Made by a program: the position numbers and the translations under genes
Source of the DNA: Thermococcus sp. 18S1
GTDB taxonomy: Archaea; Methanobacteriota_B; Thermococci; Thermococcales; Thermococcaceae
Assembly (NCBI RefSeq): GCF_012027645.1
Contig: NZ_SNUU01000001.1
Location: 1,550,001-1,614,000, forward strand
DNA: 64,000 nucleotides
Direction: 5' to 3'
Notes under the pieces: generated by a model
Seen by the model: the letters and a program-made list of their open reading frames with translations, nothing else
What the model was told of the DNA's origin: nothing
Database searches by the model: none
Shown: positions 25,284-33,987 of the stretch, piece by piece
Numbering within the stretch: the stretch's first letter is position 1
How the letters are laid out: each line of letters begins with the position of its first letter

Positions 25284-27137
25284 ATGGAAGACCCATACAT
25301 CTGGATGGAGAACCTCGAAGATGAGCGCGTTTTAAAGGTGGTCGATGAGGAGAACAAGCGTTTTAGGGAGTTCGTCGGGGGACTGAGCGACGAGCTTTTC
25401 CCCGAGGTCTGGGAGTACTACTCGATGCCGACCCTCCACGCGGCGAGGCTCACTGAGAAGGGCGTCATAGCGATGTTCAAGGAGAGGGAGAGACAGGTGA
25501 TCAGATGGCTCGGTGGGGATGTAATAATTGACTCAAAGAGGCTTGAGGATGAGCTTGGCGACGAGGTTCTGCTCCAGGGCTTCACAGCCGACGGAAAGGG
25601 AAGGTTCCTCGCCTACAGCTTCTCCATCGGAGGCGCCGACGAGGGGATAACGAGAATCATAGACCTTGAAACCGGAGAACTCATCGATGAGATGAAGCCC
25701 TCGGTCTGGAACGTCACATTCCTTGAGGACGGATACTACTTCTCCCGCTTCTACCGGCACGGTGAAACACCCGACGGCGTTAAGGCTCCAGCGGTGAGGC
25801 TCTTCTGGAAGAATGGGAACGGGGAGAAGATGGTCTTCGGCGAGGGCCTCGGCTCCGGCTACTTCCTTGGCCTAAGGAAGAGCACCGACGGAAAGTGGGC
25901 GATGGTGACGGTGACCTTTGGATGGAACAGGGCGGATATCTACATCGGCCCCATTGAAGAGCCAGAAAAATGGCAGAAAGTCTACTCTGCCGAAGTGCCC
26001 GTTGAGCCCATAGACATCATCAACGGCAGGCTCTACGTTCTCACCAGGGAAGGAACCGGCCGTGGAAAGGTGATTGCAGTAGAGGGTGAGAACATCACTG
26101 AAGTCATTCCCGAGGATGAGTTCCCCCTTGAATGGGCAGTTATCGCTGACGGCAAAATCCTCGCCGGCAGGCTCGTCCACGCGAGCTACCGCCTTGAGGT
26201 CTATTCTCTGGACGGTGAAAAGCTTGAGGAGATAACCTTTGACCGTCTGGGAAGCGCCTACCCGACGGACGCCGATGGAAAGAAAGTGCTCATAAGGTAC
26301 GAGAGCTTCACGGTTCCGTACAGGCTCTACGAGTTCAACGGCGGGCTTAACCTCCTCGACGGAAATGAAGTCGGGGGTGAGTTCACGGTAAGTGAAGACT
26401 TTGCTGCCTCAAAGGACGGCACGAAGGTTCATTACTTCATGGTCAAAGGCAAGAGGGACGAAAAGAAGGCATGGGTCTTCGGCTACGGCGGCTTCAACAT
26501 TTCACTGACTCCCCGCTTCTTCCCGCAGGCGATTCCGTTCATAAAGCGCGGCGGGACCTTTGTGATGGCCAATCTGCGCGGTGGTTCCGAATACGGCGAG
26601 GAGTGGCACAGGGCAGGGATGCGGGAGAACAAGCAGAACGTCTTCGACGACTTCATAGCCGTTCTCGGTAAGCTCAAGGCAGAGGGCTATCGGATTGCCG
26701 CCTGGGGCAGAAGCAACGGTGGACTTTTGGTTTCCGCCACACTAACCCAGCGGCCGGACGTCATGGACGCGGCACTGATAGGCTATCCCGTTATAGATAT
26801 GATGCGCTTCCACAAGCTCTACATCGGCAGCGTCTGGGTTCCCGAGTACGGCAACCCCGACGATCCGAAGGACAGAGAGTTTCTGCTGGAGTACAGCCCT
26901 TACCACAACGTTGACCCTGAAAAGAGCTATCCCCCGACGCTCATCTACACGGGCCTCCACGACGACCGCGTGCATCCAGCACACGCCCTCAAGTTCTTCA
27001 TGAAGCTGAGGGAGATAGCTGCGCCCGTTTATCTCCGCGTCGAGACGAAGAGCGGCCACATGGGGGCATCACCCGAAACCAGGGCGAGGGAGCTGACGGA
27101 TCTGGCGGCCTTTGTGATTAAGACCTTGGGCCTTTAA
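25284..27137 (+). CDS. Prolyl oligopeptidase (S9A)
   Basis: A 617-residue serine peptidase. The beta-propeller spans about 1-370 and the alpha/beta-hydrolase domain the rest. The catalytic triad is readable: S477 in GRSNGG, an aspartate in HDDRVHP (560/561) and H592 in SGHMG. ANLRGGSEYGEEWH is a family hallmark. It cleaves after proline in oligopeptides, probably in the cytosol as no signal peptide is present. ATG 25284 follows GGTGATTCTC; upstream in-frame codons (25155, 25272) are less well placed. It is divergent from the broken symporter. Confidence 0.94.
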   Translation: MEDPYIWMENLEDERVLKVVDEENKRFREFVGGLSDELFPEVWEYYSMPTLHAARLTEKGVIAMFKERERQVIRWLGGDVIIDSKRLEDELGDEVLLQGFTADGKGRFLAYSFSIGGADEGITRIIDLETGELIDEMKPSVWNVTFLEDGYYFSRFYRHGETPDGVKAPAVRLFWKNGNGEKMVFGEGLGSGYFLGLRKSTDGKWAMVTVTFGWNRADIYIGPIEEPEKWQKVYSAEVPVEPIDIINGRLYVLTREGTGRGKVIAVEGENITEVIPEDEFPLEWAVIADGKILAGRLVHASYRLEVYSLDGEKLEEITFDRLGSAYPTDADGKKVLIRYESFTVPYRLYEFNGGLNLLDGNEVGGEFTVSEDFAASKDGTKVHYFMVKGKRDEKKAWVFGYGGFNISLTPRFFPQAIPFIKRGGTFVMANLRGGSEYGEEWHRAGMRENKQNVFDDFIAVLGKLKAEGYRIAAWGRSNGGLLVSATLTQRPDVMDAALIGYPVIDMMRFHKLYIGSVWVPEYGNPDDPKDREFLLEYSPYHNVDPEKSYPPTLIYTGLHDDRVHPAHALKFFMKLREIAAPVYLRVETKSGHMGASPETRARELTDLAAFVIKTLGL

Positions 27138-27160
27138 CATCTTTTTTATTTTCCACTAAA
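27138..27160 (+). terminator. T-rich terminator after prolyl oligopeptidase
   Basis: CATCTTTTTTATTTTCC directly follows the stop codon and ends in two T runs, typical of archaeal intrinsic termination. Confidence 0.5.
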
Positions 27161-27246
27161 AAATGTCCGCTGAACTTCGTTCTTCAGGTGACCATGCCTC
27201 GAAAAGTTCTTATATCTGGGGAGGATAACAACGTTTGGGGTAAACC

Positions 27247-27951
27247 ATGGACATATCAAAAATCTCAACGGGAATCCCTGGACTGGACTCCATGCTTCAT
27301 GGGGGGCTTATACCCGGCAGGGTCTATCTTGTCAAAGGGGCCCCTGGAACCGGTAAAACCACCCTAGCCATGCACTTTGCAATGGCGGGCGTCGCCAATG
27401 GTGAAAACGTCCTCTACGTTACTCTGGAGGAGCCCGCCGAGAACCTGAAGGTGGATATGACCCGTATGGGCTTCAACCTCCGCGATCCGCGGTTTACCCT
27501 CATCGATGCAACTCCCACGGCCGAGCGCTACGTGCTGATAAGCGACTTCTTTGAGGAGTTCGCGGCGAACATCGAGAAAATGGCGGACGCCATCAAACGC
27601 CAGTTCCAGGAGAGACGTTATACCAGGATAGTCATAGACCCCATCACAATGCTCAAGATGACCGCAACGAAAGAGGTGGACTACCGCAAGGCGTTCCTGA
27701 GCTTCGTTAAAAGCATGATACGGTTAAAAACCACAGTTCTGCTCACTTCCGAATTGGAAAGGACGGATATAGAGGAGTACCTTGTGAACGGGGTTATCGA
27801 GCTTAAAGTGTTTGAAGTGGGCGGCAGGCTCTCGAGGGGAATACGGATAACCAAGCTCAGGGGCAGTGGTTTCGACGATGCAATCCGGCAGTATGAGATA
27901 ACTGACCACGGTATGGTCGTGTATCACGACCGTATGGTATCCCTGCCGTGA
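27247..27951 (+). CDS. KaiC-like RecA-superfamily ATPase
   Basis: A 234-residue single-domain KaiC/RadA-like ATPase. It opens with ISTGIPGLDSMLHGGLIPG, then Walker A GAPGTGKTT near residue 31, YVTLEEPAENL and Walker B RIVIDPITML near 120. Such proteins are common in Thermococcales; proposed roles include signalling and archaellum-like or chemotactic regulation, but none can be assigned here. BRE/TATA (CGAAAAG-TCTTATAT, 27201-27216) is about 35 nt before the ATG, giving a leader of roughly 10 nt. Confidence 0.85.
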   Translation: MDISKISTGIPGLDSMLHGGLIPGRVYLVKGAPGTGKTTLAMHFAMAGVANGENVLYVTLEEPAENLKVDMTRMGFNLRDPRFTLIDATPTAERYVLISDFFEEFAANIEKMADAIKRQFQERRYTRIVIDPITMLKMTATKEVDYRKAFLSFVKSMIRLKTTVLLTSELERTDIEEYLVNGVIELKVFEVGGRLSRGIRITKLRGSGFDDAIRQYEITDHGMVVYHDRMVSLP

Positions 27952-28021
27952 GCATTAACAGCCACGTCCCCGATTAAAACATCCACTGTAATCATTCCGA
28001 AAGCCCTTTCTGGTGATAAGC

Positions 28022-28333
28022 GTGCGGGATTATATTGGGGCGCTGGAGAGAGTTGTAGATGAGTTCAACAGACTCCACGGAAGCGAGGCCACGGCGAAGG
28101 TGCTGGAGGTTCGGGGGGACGAGATCATCATCGAGTTCTCGGGCTCATTCTGCGCTACGTGCGGGCTCTACGACTACTTCGACGACATCAAATGGGAGGC
28201 CATGGACTTCGGCCTGGAAATCGAGCCCGTGGAGGTTTTGGAGGCCGAGGAAGATGAGTTCGAGCACGGCAGATATGTGGTGAGGTACAGGATTGGGAAA
28301 TCCCTCTCCTTAGAACTCCCGGATAAAGATTAA
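28022..28333 (+). CDS. Hypothetical protein with CxxC
   Basis: About 103 residues, acidic, mixed alpha/beta, with a single CATC motif (FCATCGLYDYFDDI) that could bind metal or be redox active. No family is recognised. The start is taken as GTG 28022 (VRDYIGAL) because GGTGATAAGC lies just before it; a GTG at 28013 is also in frame. It sits between a KaiC-like gene and a glycosyltransferase gene on the same strand, 24 nt before the latter. Confidence 0.65.
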   Translation: MRDYIGALERVVDEFNRLHGSEATAKVLEVRGDEIIIEFSGSFCATCGLYDYFDDIKWEAMDFGLEIEPVEVLEAEEDEFEHGRYVVRYRIGKSLSLELPDKD

Positions 28334-28357
28334 AAGCTCCCCACCGGAATTCCCAAC

Positions 28358-29407
28358 ATGAACCCGCTCCTCCTCGGTCTCGTCGTTATCTTCCTCTGGG
28401 ACGGCTACTTTTTCTTCAATTACATAATTAGCCTTTTCAAGAATTACAGAATTCGGGAATGGAAGCCCAGGGTCTCCATAATAATCCCCGCCTACAACGA
28501 GGGGAGGAGGGTTCTTAACGCCATCGAATCCGCCCTTGCCCAGGATTATCCGCACTTTGAGGTCATAGTGGTCGATGATGGGAGCGAGGATGACACCTTT
28601 GAGGTTGCCTCATCTGTCAAAAACGCCAGGTTGAAGGTTTACAGGGTGGAGCACGGTGGAAAGGCGAGGGCTTTGAACTTCGGTCTCTCGAAGGCTTCCG
28701 GCGAGGTTATAGTGACGACCGACGCCGACAGCCGTCTCGAACCCGATGCGGTTAAGGAGCTTGTGGGACGCTTCTACTCGGATGAAGTCCTCGGAGTTGG
28801 CGGCCAGGTTCGCGTCGCGGGAGGCTCTTTCCTTGAGATGGCGCAGGACGCTGAGCATCTGAGGATAGCGATGTTCCGCAGGGCCAAGGAGCTGGGCGAC
28901 CTGAGCCTCGCCCCCGGCCCGATAGCTGCCTTCCGCAGGGAGGCCCTTGAGAGAATCGGCGGCTTCGTTGAGGACATCGTTGAGGACTACGCCACGACGA
29001 AGGCCGTTAAGGAGTTTGGGAAGGTTGTCTACGCTCCCCGCGCGAGGGTATGGACGAAGATGCCCAAGAGCCTTGCCGTCCTCTGGCGCCAGAGGAAGCG
29101 CTGGTTTCTCGGCGACCTGAAAAACCTCGGGGGAGGCTTCACGAAGGATTTGACCTTTCTGCTCCTCTCCGATGTTGTGGCGCTTTTAGATGTGATTGTT
29201 CCCCCGCTTCTCCTTCTCACCGGCTGGTTCGAGCTCTTCGCCCTCTGGTGGTTCTTCGAGACCTTCACGATGCTTTTACCGACCCTCTTCGAGGGAGGAA
29301 GGCTGATAAACGCGCTTCTGTTCCCGGTTATAGTCTGGTTCTGGGCGGCCTTTTACCTCACCCTTCACATCTACGGCTACCTCTCGGTGCTCCTCAGGAA
29401 GGTATGA
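28358..29407 (+). CDS. Membrane glycosyltransferase, family 2
   Basis: A 349-residue processive-type GT2. One N-terminal membrane segment (about 4-25) precedes the catalytic domain: IIIPAYNEGRR, VVDDGSEDDT, the metal-binding TDADS near residue 126, ED in VEDIVEDYA and QRKRW near 243. Two to three membrane segments end the protein. It resembles polysaccharide synthases or dolichol-linked glycosyltransferases; donor and acceptor are unknown. It ends shortly before the Pit transporter promoter. Confidence 0.88.
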   Translation: MNPLLLGLVVIFLWDGYFFFNYIISLFKNYRIREWKPRVSIIIPAYNEGRRVLNAIESALAQDYPHFEVIVVDDGSEDDTFEVASSVKNARLKVYRVEHGGKARALNFGLSKASGEVIVTTDADSRLEPDAVKELVGRFYSDEVLGVGGQVRVAGGSFLEMAQDAEHLRIAMFRRAKELGDLSLAPGPIAAFRREALERIGGFVEDIVEDYATTKAVKEFGKVVYAPRARVWTKMPKSLAVLWRQRKRWFLGDLKNLGGGFTKDLTFLLLSDVVALLDVIVPPLLLLTGWFELFALWWFFETFTMLLPTLFEGGRLINALLFPVIVWFWAAFYLTLHIYGYLSVLLRKV

Positions 29408-29418
29408 TGGGTACCGGG

Positions 29419-29490
29419 CGAAACCCTTTTAAGTGCTCACTTCCGTACTACATAGACTATATAGATTATGGTGCAACAAATAGACTATAG
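29419..29490 (+). promoter_or_regulatory. Pit promoter with repeated ATAGACTAT elements
   Basis: BRE/TATA CGAAACCCTTTTAAG spans 29419-29433, giving a start near 29455. From there ATAGACTATA occurs at 29452-29461, ATAGATTAT at 29461-29469 and ATAGACTATA again at 29480-29489. Three similar direct repeats at and after the start site suggest a repressor operator for the phosphate transporter. Confidence 0.55.
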
Positions 29491-29498
29491 TGGTGACG

Positions 29499-30407
29499 AT
29501 GATAACGGCGCTCTTCATGGCGTGGGCGATAGGCGCAAACGACAGTGCAAAGGCCGTCGGAACGGCCGTTGGTTCGGGCGTACTGGGCTTCAAGAGAGCC
29601 GTGCTCCTCATAGGGATATTCACCACTCTGGGCGTTTTTCTTGGAGGTTCCGGCGTTTCCGGAACGGTCTCCGGGCTAGCCGAGGGTATGTCTGCTGGCG
29701 AGGTCGGGCTCGTCCTCTTCAGCGCCGCCTCTGCAGTAACCCTAGCGAGCCTCTGGGGAAGACCAATCTCAACGACCCAGTCCATAATAGGCGGTCTCGT
29801 CGGGGCTTCCCTCGCCCTCGGACTGCCGGTTGACTGGTGGACGGTTGGCAGAATAGCATCGGCGTGGGTTCTCTCACCGATCGTCGCCGCTCTCTTCGCG
29901 GTGGCTGTCTACAGGCTCTACAAGCCCCTGCTGAGAAGGATAAAGTGTCTGCGGAACCTCGAGCTGACCCAGAAGTGGCTCGTCTTCACCGCGGCGGCAT
30001 TTTCGGCCTTCAATCTCGGCGCCAACGAGCTCTCCAACGTCGCCGGGCTGATGGAAGGCCTCGGAATAGACGGTCCGTTTAAGCTCCTCCTGGCGCTTAT
30101 CCTAACCCTGGGAGCGCTGACCTTCAGCTACGACGTGATGATGACGGTTGGAAGGGACATCTCACCCCTCGGGCCAACCTCGGCCTTTTCGAGCCAGTTC
30201 GGGGCATCTCTGGCCGTCAGCTCGGCCAACCTGATAGGCCTTCCCGTCAGCTCGGGTCAGGCCATAGTTGGAGCCATAAGTGGTCTGGGCCTTTACAAGG
30301 GCGAGCGCGTGAACCTCAAACTCCTCGTGGGAATCGTGAAGGGCTGGGTAATCGCGCCGGTTTTTGCGGGTGCGATATCCTACGTTCTCATAACGTTTCT
30401 GGCTTAG
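29499..30407 (+). CDS. Inorganic phosphate transporter, Pit family
   Basis: About 302 residues, 9-10 membrane segments. The two Pit signature repeats are present: WAIGANDSAKAVGTAVGSG at the N-terminus and FNLGANELSNVAGL near residue 172, plus the GRPISTTQS and PVSSGQA pair typical of the inverted-repeat topology. It takes up phosphate (or metal phosphate) driven by ion gradients. ATG 29499 follows GTGGTGACG; upstream GTGs are possible. No PhoU gene is adjacent. Confidence 0.9.
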   Translation: MITALFMAWAIGANDSAKAVGTAVGSGVLGFKRAVLLIGIFTTLGVFLGGSGVSGTVSGLAEGMSAGEVGLVLFSAASAVTLASLWGRPISTTQSIIGGLVGASLALGLPVDWWTVGRIASAWVLSPIVAALFAVAVYRLYKPLLRRIKCLRNLELTQKWLVFTAAAFSAFNLGANELSNVAGLMEGLGIDGPFKLLLALILTLGALTFSYDVMMTVGRDISPLGPTSAFSSQFGASLAVSSANLIGLPVSSGQAIVGAISGLGLYKGERVNLKLLVGIVKGWVIAPVFAGAISYVLITFLA

Positions 30408-30448
30408 GCTTTTAAACCCCCCACCGAAGGGCTTAGCGGTGTTGAGAG

Positions 30449-32191
30449 ATGGTCGAGTTTAAGTTCGAGGTCAAGGCGAGAGATGCCGCCGGAAGGATAG
30501 GAAAGCTGACCGTTAACGGAAAAACGATAGAGACACCGGCGATAATGCCGGTCATCAACCCGAAGCAGCTGACAGTAACGCCGAGGGAACTCAAGGAGAT
30601 GGGCTTTGGAATGGTGATCACCAACTCGTACATCATCTACAAGACGCCCGAACTCAGAGAGAAGGCCCTCGATGTGGGAATCCACAGGCTCCTCGACTAC
30701 GATGGCATTATCGAGGTCGATTCCGGCTCTTTCCAGCTCATGCGCTACGGCGGCGTGGACGTTACGAACAGGGAGATAATCGAGTTCCAGGAGAGGATAG
30801 GTGTTGACATCGGCACCTTCCTCGACATTCCGACACCGCCTGACGCACCGAGAGAGAAGGCAGAGGAAGACCTCAGGATAACCCTTGAAAGGGCGAAGGA
30901 AGCCGAAGAGGTCAAGAACATCGCGATGAACGCCGCCGTTCAGGGTTCAACGTACCCGGATCTGAGAACCTATGCCGCGAGGGAGCTTAGCAAGATGAAC
31001 TTTGAGATTCACCCGGTAGGGGCGGTCGTCCCCCTGATGGAGAGCTACCGCTACCGCGATTTGGTGGACGTTGTAATAGCCTCAAAGCTCGGTTTAAGAC
31101 CGGACAGGCCTGTTCACCTCTTCGGTGCAGGACATCCGATGATTTTTGCTTTAGCGGTCGCGATGGGAATCGACCTCTTCGACTCGGCGAGCTATGCCCT
31201 CTACGCGAAGGACGACCGCTACCTGACGCCCGAGGGCACCAAGAGGCTCGAAGAGCTCGAGTACTTCCCCTGCTCCTGCCCGGTCTGCTCCCGCTACACT
31301 CCGCAGGAGCTCCGCGAGATGCCTAAGGAAGAGAGGACGAGGCTTCTGGCTCTGCACAACCTCTGGGTAATCCGCGAGGAGCTGAGCAGGGTCAAGCAGG
31401 CGATAAAGGAGGGAACCCTCTGGGAGCTCGTCGATGAGAGGGCTCGCTCCCACCCGAAGATGTTCGCCGCCTACAAGAGACTGCTGGAGTACCGGGAGTA
31501 CCTTGAGAAGAACGAGCCGGTGACCAAGGCGAGTGCCTTCTTCAAGGTGAGCGAGGAAGCGATGAGCTGGCCGATCGTCCAGCGCGCTAAAGAGAGGGCC
31601 GAGCGTGTTGCTCAAAAGTTCCCGGAGAGGGTAAACCACCCAATCTTCGGCGAGATTCCGAAGTACCTGAGCCTCAGCTATCCCTTCGCCCAGAGCGAGG
31701 GCGAGGAAGACTTCACCATAACCAAGCCCGCCAAGGGAGAGGTGAGGGGCTACATCATGGCCATAGCGGAGTACCAGTTCGGAGAAGGCGCTGGAGAAGC
31801 CTTCAAGGATGTCTTTGTCGAACTTTCGAGGAAGACTGGCATGCCGAGGCAGATAAAGGCCAAAGGTAAACACCTCGCGACCTTCAGGGCTGAGGACGGC
31901 CTTCTGACCCTCGGCATAGAAGGTGCAAAGAGGCTCCACGAGGTTCTGCCGTTCCCGAGGATGCGCGTTGTGGTTAACGAAGATGCGGAGCCTTTCGCGA
32001 GGAAGGGCAAGAACGTCTTCGCCAAGTTTGTGGTCGATGCAGACCCGGAGATAAGGCCCTACGACGAGGTTTTGGTGGTGAACGAGAACGACGAGCTCCT
32101 CGCGACCGGTCAGACTCTCCTCAACGGCGAGGAGCTGAAGGCCTTCCAGGGCGGTCTGGCGGTGAAGGTGAGGAGGGGCGTCGGGAAGTAG
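30449..32191 (+). CDS. tgtA: Archaeosine tRNA-guanine transglycosylase
   Basis: A 580-residue ArcTGT. The TIM-barrel catalytic domain occupies about 1-340, with VDSGSFQLM and DIPTPPDAP in the active site and the zinc site CSCPVCSRYTPQ plus a downstream LHN. C-terminal C1-C2 domains and a PUA domain (about 505-580, VVNEDAEPFARKGKNV onward) follow, as in full-length euryarchaeal enzymes. It exchanges guanine 15 of tRNA for preQ0, the first tRNA step toward archaeosine. RaSEA, for the last step, is encoded 22 kb away. GGTGTTGAGAG precedes the ATG. Confidence 0.95.
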   Translation: MVEFKFEVKARDAAGRIGKLTVNGKTIETPAIMPVINPKQLTVTPRELKEMGFGMVITNSYIIYKTPELREKALDVGIHRLLDYDGIIEVDSGSFQLMRYGGVDVTNREIIEFQERIGVDIGTFLDIPTPPDAPREKAEEDLRITLERAKEAEEVKNIAMNAAVQGSTYPDLRTYAARELSKMNFEIHPVGAVVPLMESYRYRDLVDVVIASKLGLRPDRPVHLFGAGHPMIFALAVAMGIDLFDSASYALYAKDDRYLTPEGTKRLEELEYFPCSCPVCSRYTPQELREMPKEERTRLLALHNLWVIREELSRVKQAIKEGTLWELVDERARSHPKMFAAYKRLLEYREYLEKNEPVTKASAFFKVSEEAMSWPIVQRAKERAERVAQKFPERVNHPIFGEIPKYLSLSYPFAQSEGEEDFTITKPAKGEVRGYIMAIAEYQFGEGAGEAFKDVFVELSRKTGMPRQIKAKGKHLATFRAEDGLLTLGIEGAKRLHEVLPFPRMRVVVNEDAEPFARKGKNVFAKFVVDADPEIRPYDEVLVVNENDELLATGQTLLNGEELKAFQGGLAVKVRRGVGK

Positions 32192-32195
32192 AAAA

Positions 32196-32203
32196 TTTTA
32201 TAA
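32196..32203 (+). promoter_or_regulatory. TATA box of tRNA-Val
   Basis: TTTTATAA, preceded by the purine-rich GTAGAAAA, is 26-34 nt upstream of the tRNA 5' end, as expected for a tRNA transcript with a very short leader. Confidence 0.6.
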
Positions 32204-32229
32204 CGTCCCTCCCTTCTCCTATTTCGGGC

Positions 32230-32306
32230 GGGCCCGTGGTCTAGATGGTTATGACGCCACCCTTACAAGGTGGAGGTCCGGGGTTCGAATCCCCGCGGGC
32301 CCACCA
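32230..32306 (+). tRNA. tRNA-Val (anticodon TAC), CCA encoded
   Basis: The acceptor stem GGGCCCG (32230-32236) pairs with CGGGCCC (32296-32302), followed by discriminator A and genomic CCA. The anticodon stem CCACC/GGTGG encloses the loop CTTACAA with anticodon TAC (valine, GUA). The T arm CCGGGGTTCGAATCCCCG is standard. No intron is present. The 3' part of the gene is covered on the other strand by an integrase fragment, so it has served as a virus/plasmid attachment site. Confidence 0.97.
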
Positions 32307-32621
32307 CAACAGCCGAAACCACTCAAAACGGTCTCCTTTTTTCAGAATAGCCTCCAACGACATTATCCTATCCTCAAGCTCTCGTATCCTCCTTTCAATA
32401 TCATTCGAGTCATTATTGAGTTGTACAACCTGTTGTACAACTTGGGTATTGTCATCCACATAAAGCACAAGTGTTTTTCGACCATCGACAACTCTAAATT
32501 CAATTTCGACTTCCATTCCAACTAGCCACTCATATTCTCTGGGCAGTCTCAAAACAGGGTACTTAACTCCATTTTTGCTTTTGCTACTACTCATCTTTCG
32601 TTTTACTCCCAGCTGACTCAT
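32241..32621 (-). CDS. SSV-type integrase, N-terminal fragment Int(N)
   Basis: A 126-residue frame that starts at ATG 32621 after GGAGGGG and runs into the antisense of tRNA-Val, ending RGDSNPGPPPCKGGVITI. This tail is the translation of the tRNA 3' half and marks the attachment core. The upstream part has a compact beta domain (VEIEFRVVDG, TLVLYVDD) and a short coiled coil (IERRIRELEDRIMSLEAIL), as in Int(N) pieces of tRNA-integrated archaeal elements. The catalytic C-terminal half is missing. The ATG shares a base with the stop of the preceding gene. Confidence 0.82.
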   Translation of the reverse strand: MSQLGVKRKMSSSKSKNGVKYPVLRLPREYEWLVGMEVEIEFRVVDGRKTLVLYVDDNTQVVQQVVQLNNDSNDIERRIRELEDRIMSLEAILKKGDRFEWFRLLWWARGDSNPGPPPCKGGVITI

Positions 32622-33289
32622 TATTTCCCCTCCAATAGCTTTTCGAAGTCAATTTTAGGCGAGAACTTTTGGATAGCCTCAAATTCCCCAAGAAGTCCAT
32701 ATGTGCCTACTATTTCATTACTTTCTTCCAAATCTTCTCTAAATATGCACACAGTGTTCTCATCAAGTCTCTTATTTGTTGTATCTATTGCTAAGTTAAC
32801 TACAATAGGCAAATCCTGCCACTCCCACTTCTTAGGGTTTAATGGATTTATGGAAACCCAGCATCTATCTAAGAAGTCTAAATATACCCCCTCAAATTTC
32901 ACCAGGAGATGAACCTTCTTTGCACCATATGGAGATATCTCAATGGGAAATATTTCTGAATAATTCTCAGGGCGAGAACTCATCACAGGCCTTTTTATTG
33001 TCCCATAGATCCACGGGTACAACTTAAATGCCTGCGTAGAGTACCTTATCATCGCAATCAAGTCAGTAACAGATCCACGTGCATTCCCCATATTCCTGAA
33101 TAGAACGTCCATTTCAATGGAGATATTGTATTTTCCATGTTCAGTCTTTTCTTCTACCTTGAATGAACCTCTGACTACATGAACCTCAATGTTTGGTTCT
33201 TCTTTTTTCAGTTTTTTCCAATGCAATCCTAAAGAGACGACACCTGCTATTGCTCCAATACTCTGAAAAATGCTCACTGGGTCAACCAT
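32621..33289 (-). CDS. Hypothetical membrane-tethered protein of the island
   Basis: About 222 residues from ATG 33289, chosen for GGTGGTT 4 nt upstream (a longer frame from 33337 has no site). The first 25 residues (VSIFQSIGAIAGVVSLGL) are hydrophobic and may anchor it; the rest is beta-rich with alternating charged strands and a Trp-rich segment (KKWEWQDLP). No family is recognised. It is directly followed by Int(N) with a one-base overlap (TAATG), so the two were co-transcribed. AT-rich codons set it apart from chromosomal neighbours. Confidence 0.65.
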   Translation of the reverse strand: MVDPVSIFQSIGAIAGVVSLGLHWKKLKKEEPNIEVHVVRGSFKVEEKTEHGKYNISIEMDVLFRNMGNARGSVTDLIAMIRYSTQAFKLYPWIYGTIKRPVMSSRPENYSEIFPIEISPYGAKKVHLLVKFEGVYLDFLDRCWVSINPLNPKKWEWQDLPIVVNLAIDTTNKRLDENTVCIFREDLEESNEIVGTYGLLGEFEAIQKFSPKIDFEKLLEGK

Positions 33290-33371
33290 AATAACCACCT
33301 GCCCTTTTGCCAATATAACTTTCTCGAAAACCTTCATTTATCATTTTTTGCGGGTATATACTTCAAATCCA

Positions 33372-33937
33372 TTAATCATTTAAGTTTCCTATATTCACCT
33401 CATCATCAGGTATATAACGCACTTCCTCCCAATAGATCTCTTTTTGTTCTACAATTTTTTAACCTGTTTTTCTGTTTGTGATAACTTGCTATATCTTCTG
33501 TTTTCACCTCAATAAAGACGATTTTCCTGAGATTTCCCTCACTCATACCATCGAATACAATAAAATCTATAGGTTTTCCAAGAAACTTGGCGTCTTTGGG
33601 ATTATATCGGAAACCTGGAAGGTACGGAATAAAGTGTTCGGCAACTTGCCCCATTATCACAGCCCTACTCTTACTTACGGCATCTTGCCTGATTTTCTTT
33701 TCCTCTTCTTGTCTCCATCTTTGGAACTCTGCCTCATATTTTTCCTAATTGCCTCTTCCAGAACCCGTTTTTGAGTTTCCAATTCTTCACTCCTTCACTT
33801 TTCAAAAAGTTCTTGTGCTCTACTCTCCATCTGGGCCTTCAATTCATAGTACTGTCTTGATATTTTTCTAGCCTGAGCCACAATATAAATAATAAGACAA
33901 CCAAAAATCCTACTATTGCCCATGCCATTTCCGGCAT
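33372..33937 (-). pseudogene. Holliday-junction-resolvase-related endonuclease (PF10107-like), degraded
   Basis: Joining frames gives a protein of about 185 residues: an N-terminal membrane anchor (MPEMAWAIVGFLVVLLF), a charged coiled coil (ELKAQMESRAQELFEK, then RSEELETQKRVLEEAI, then AEFQRWRQEEEKKI) and the nuclease domain (GQVAEHFIPYLPGF, GKPIDFIVFDG, VFIEVKT). Lesions: a frameshift after FILWLR, a TGA in place of an expected Trp codon after ELFEK, a frameshift in an A-run before KYEAEF, and at least one more after EVKT; the last exon-like piece reads EIYWEEVRYIPDDEV. GGGGGATTATA precedes the start ATG at 33937. PD-(D/E)XK type residues D and E-V-K are still visible. Confidence 0.75.
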
Positions 33938-33987
33938 TATAATCCCCCACTTGGCGTTAAATATTGAAAGAGAACGAAATCAAAATA

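Noticed and set aside
29452-29490. CRISPR-like repeat
   Set aside because: Repeats are only about 10 bp with unequal spacing of 9 and 19 bp; no array elsewhere in the window.
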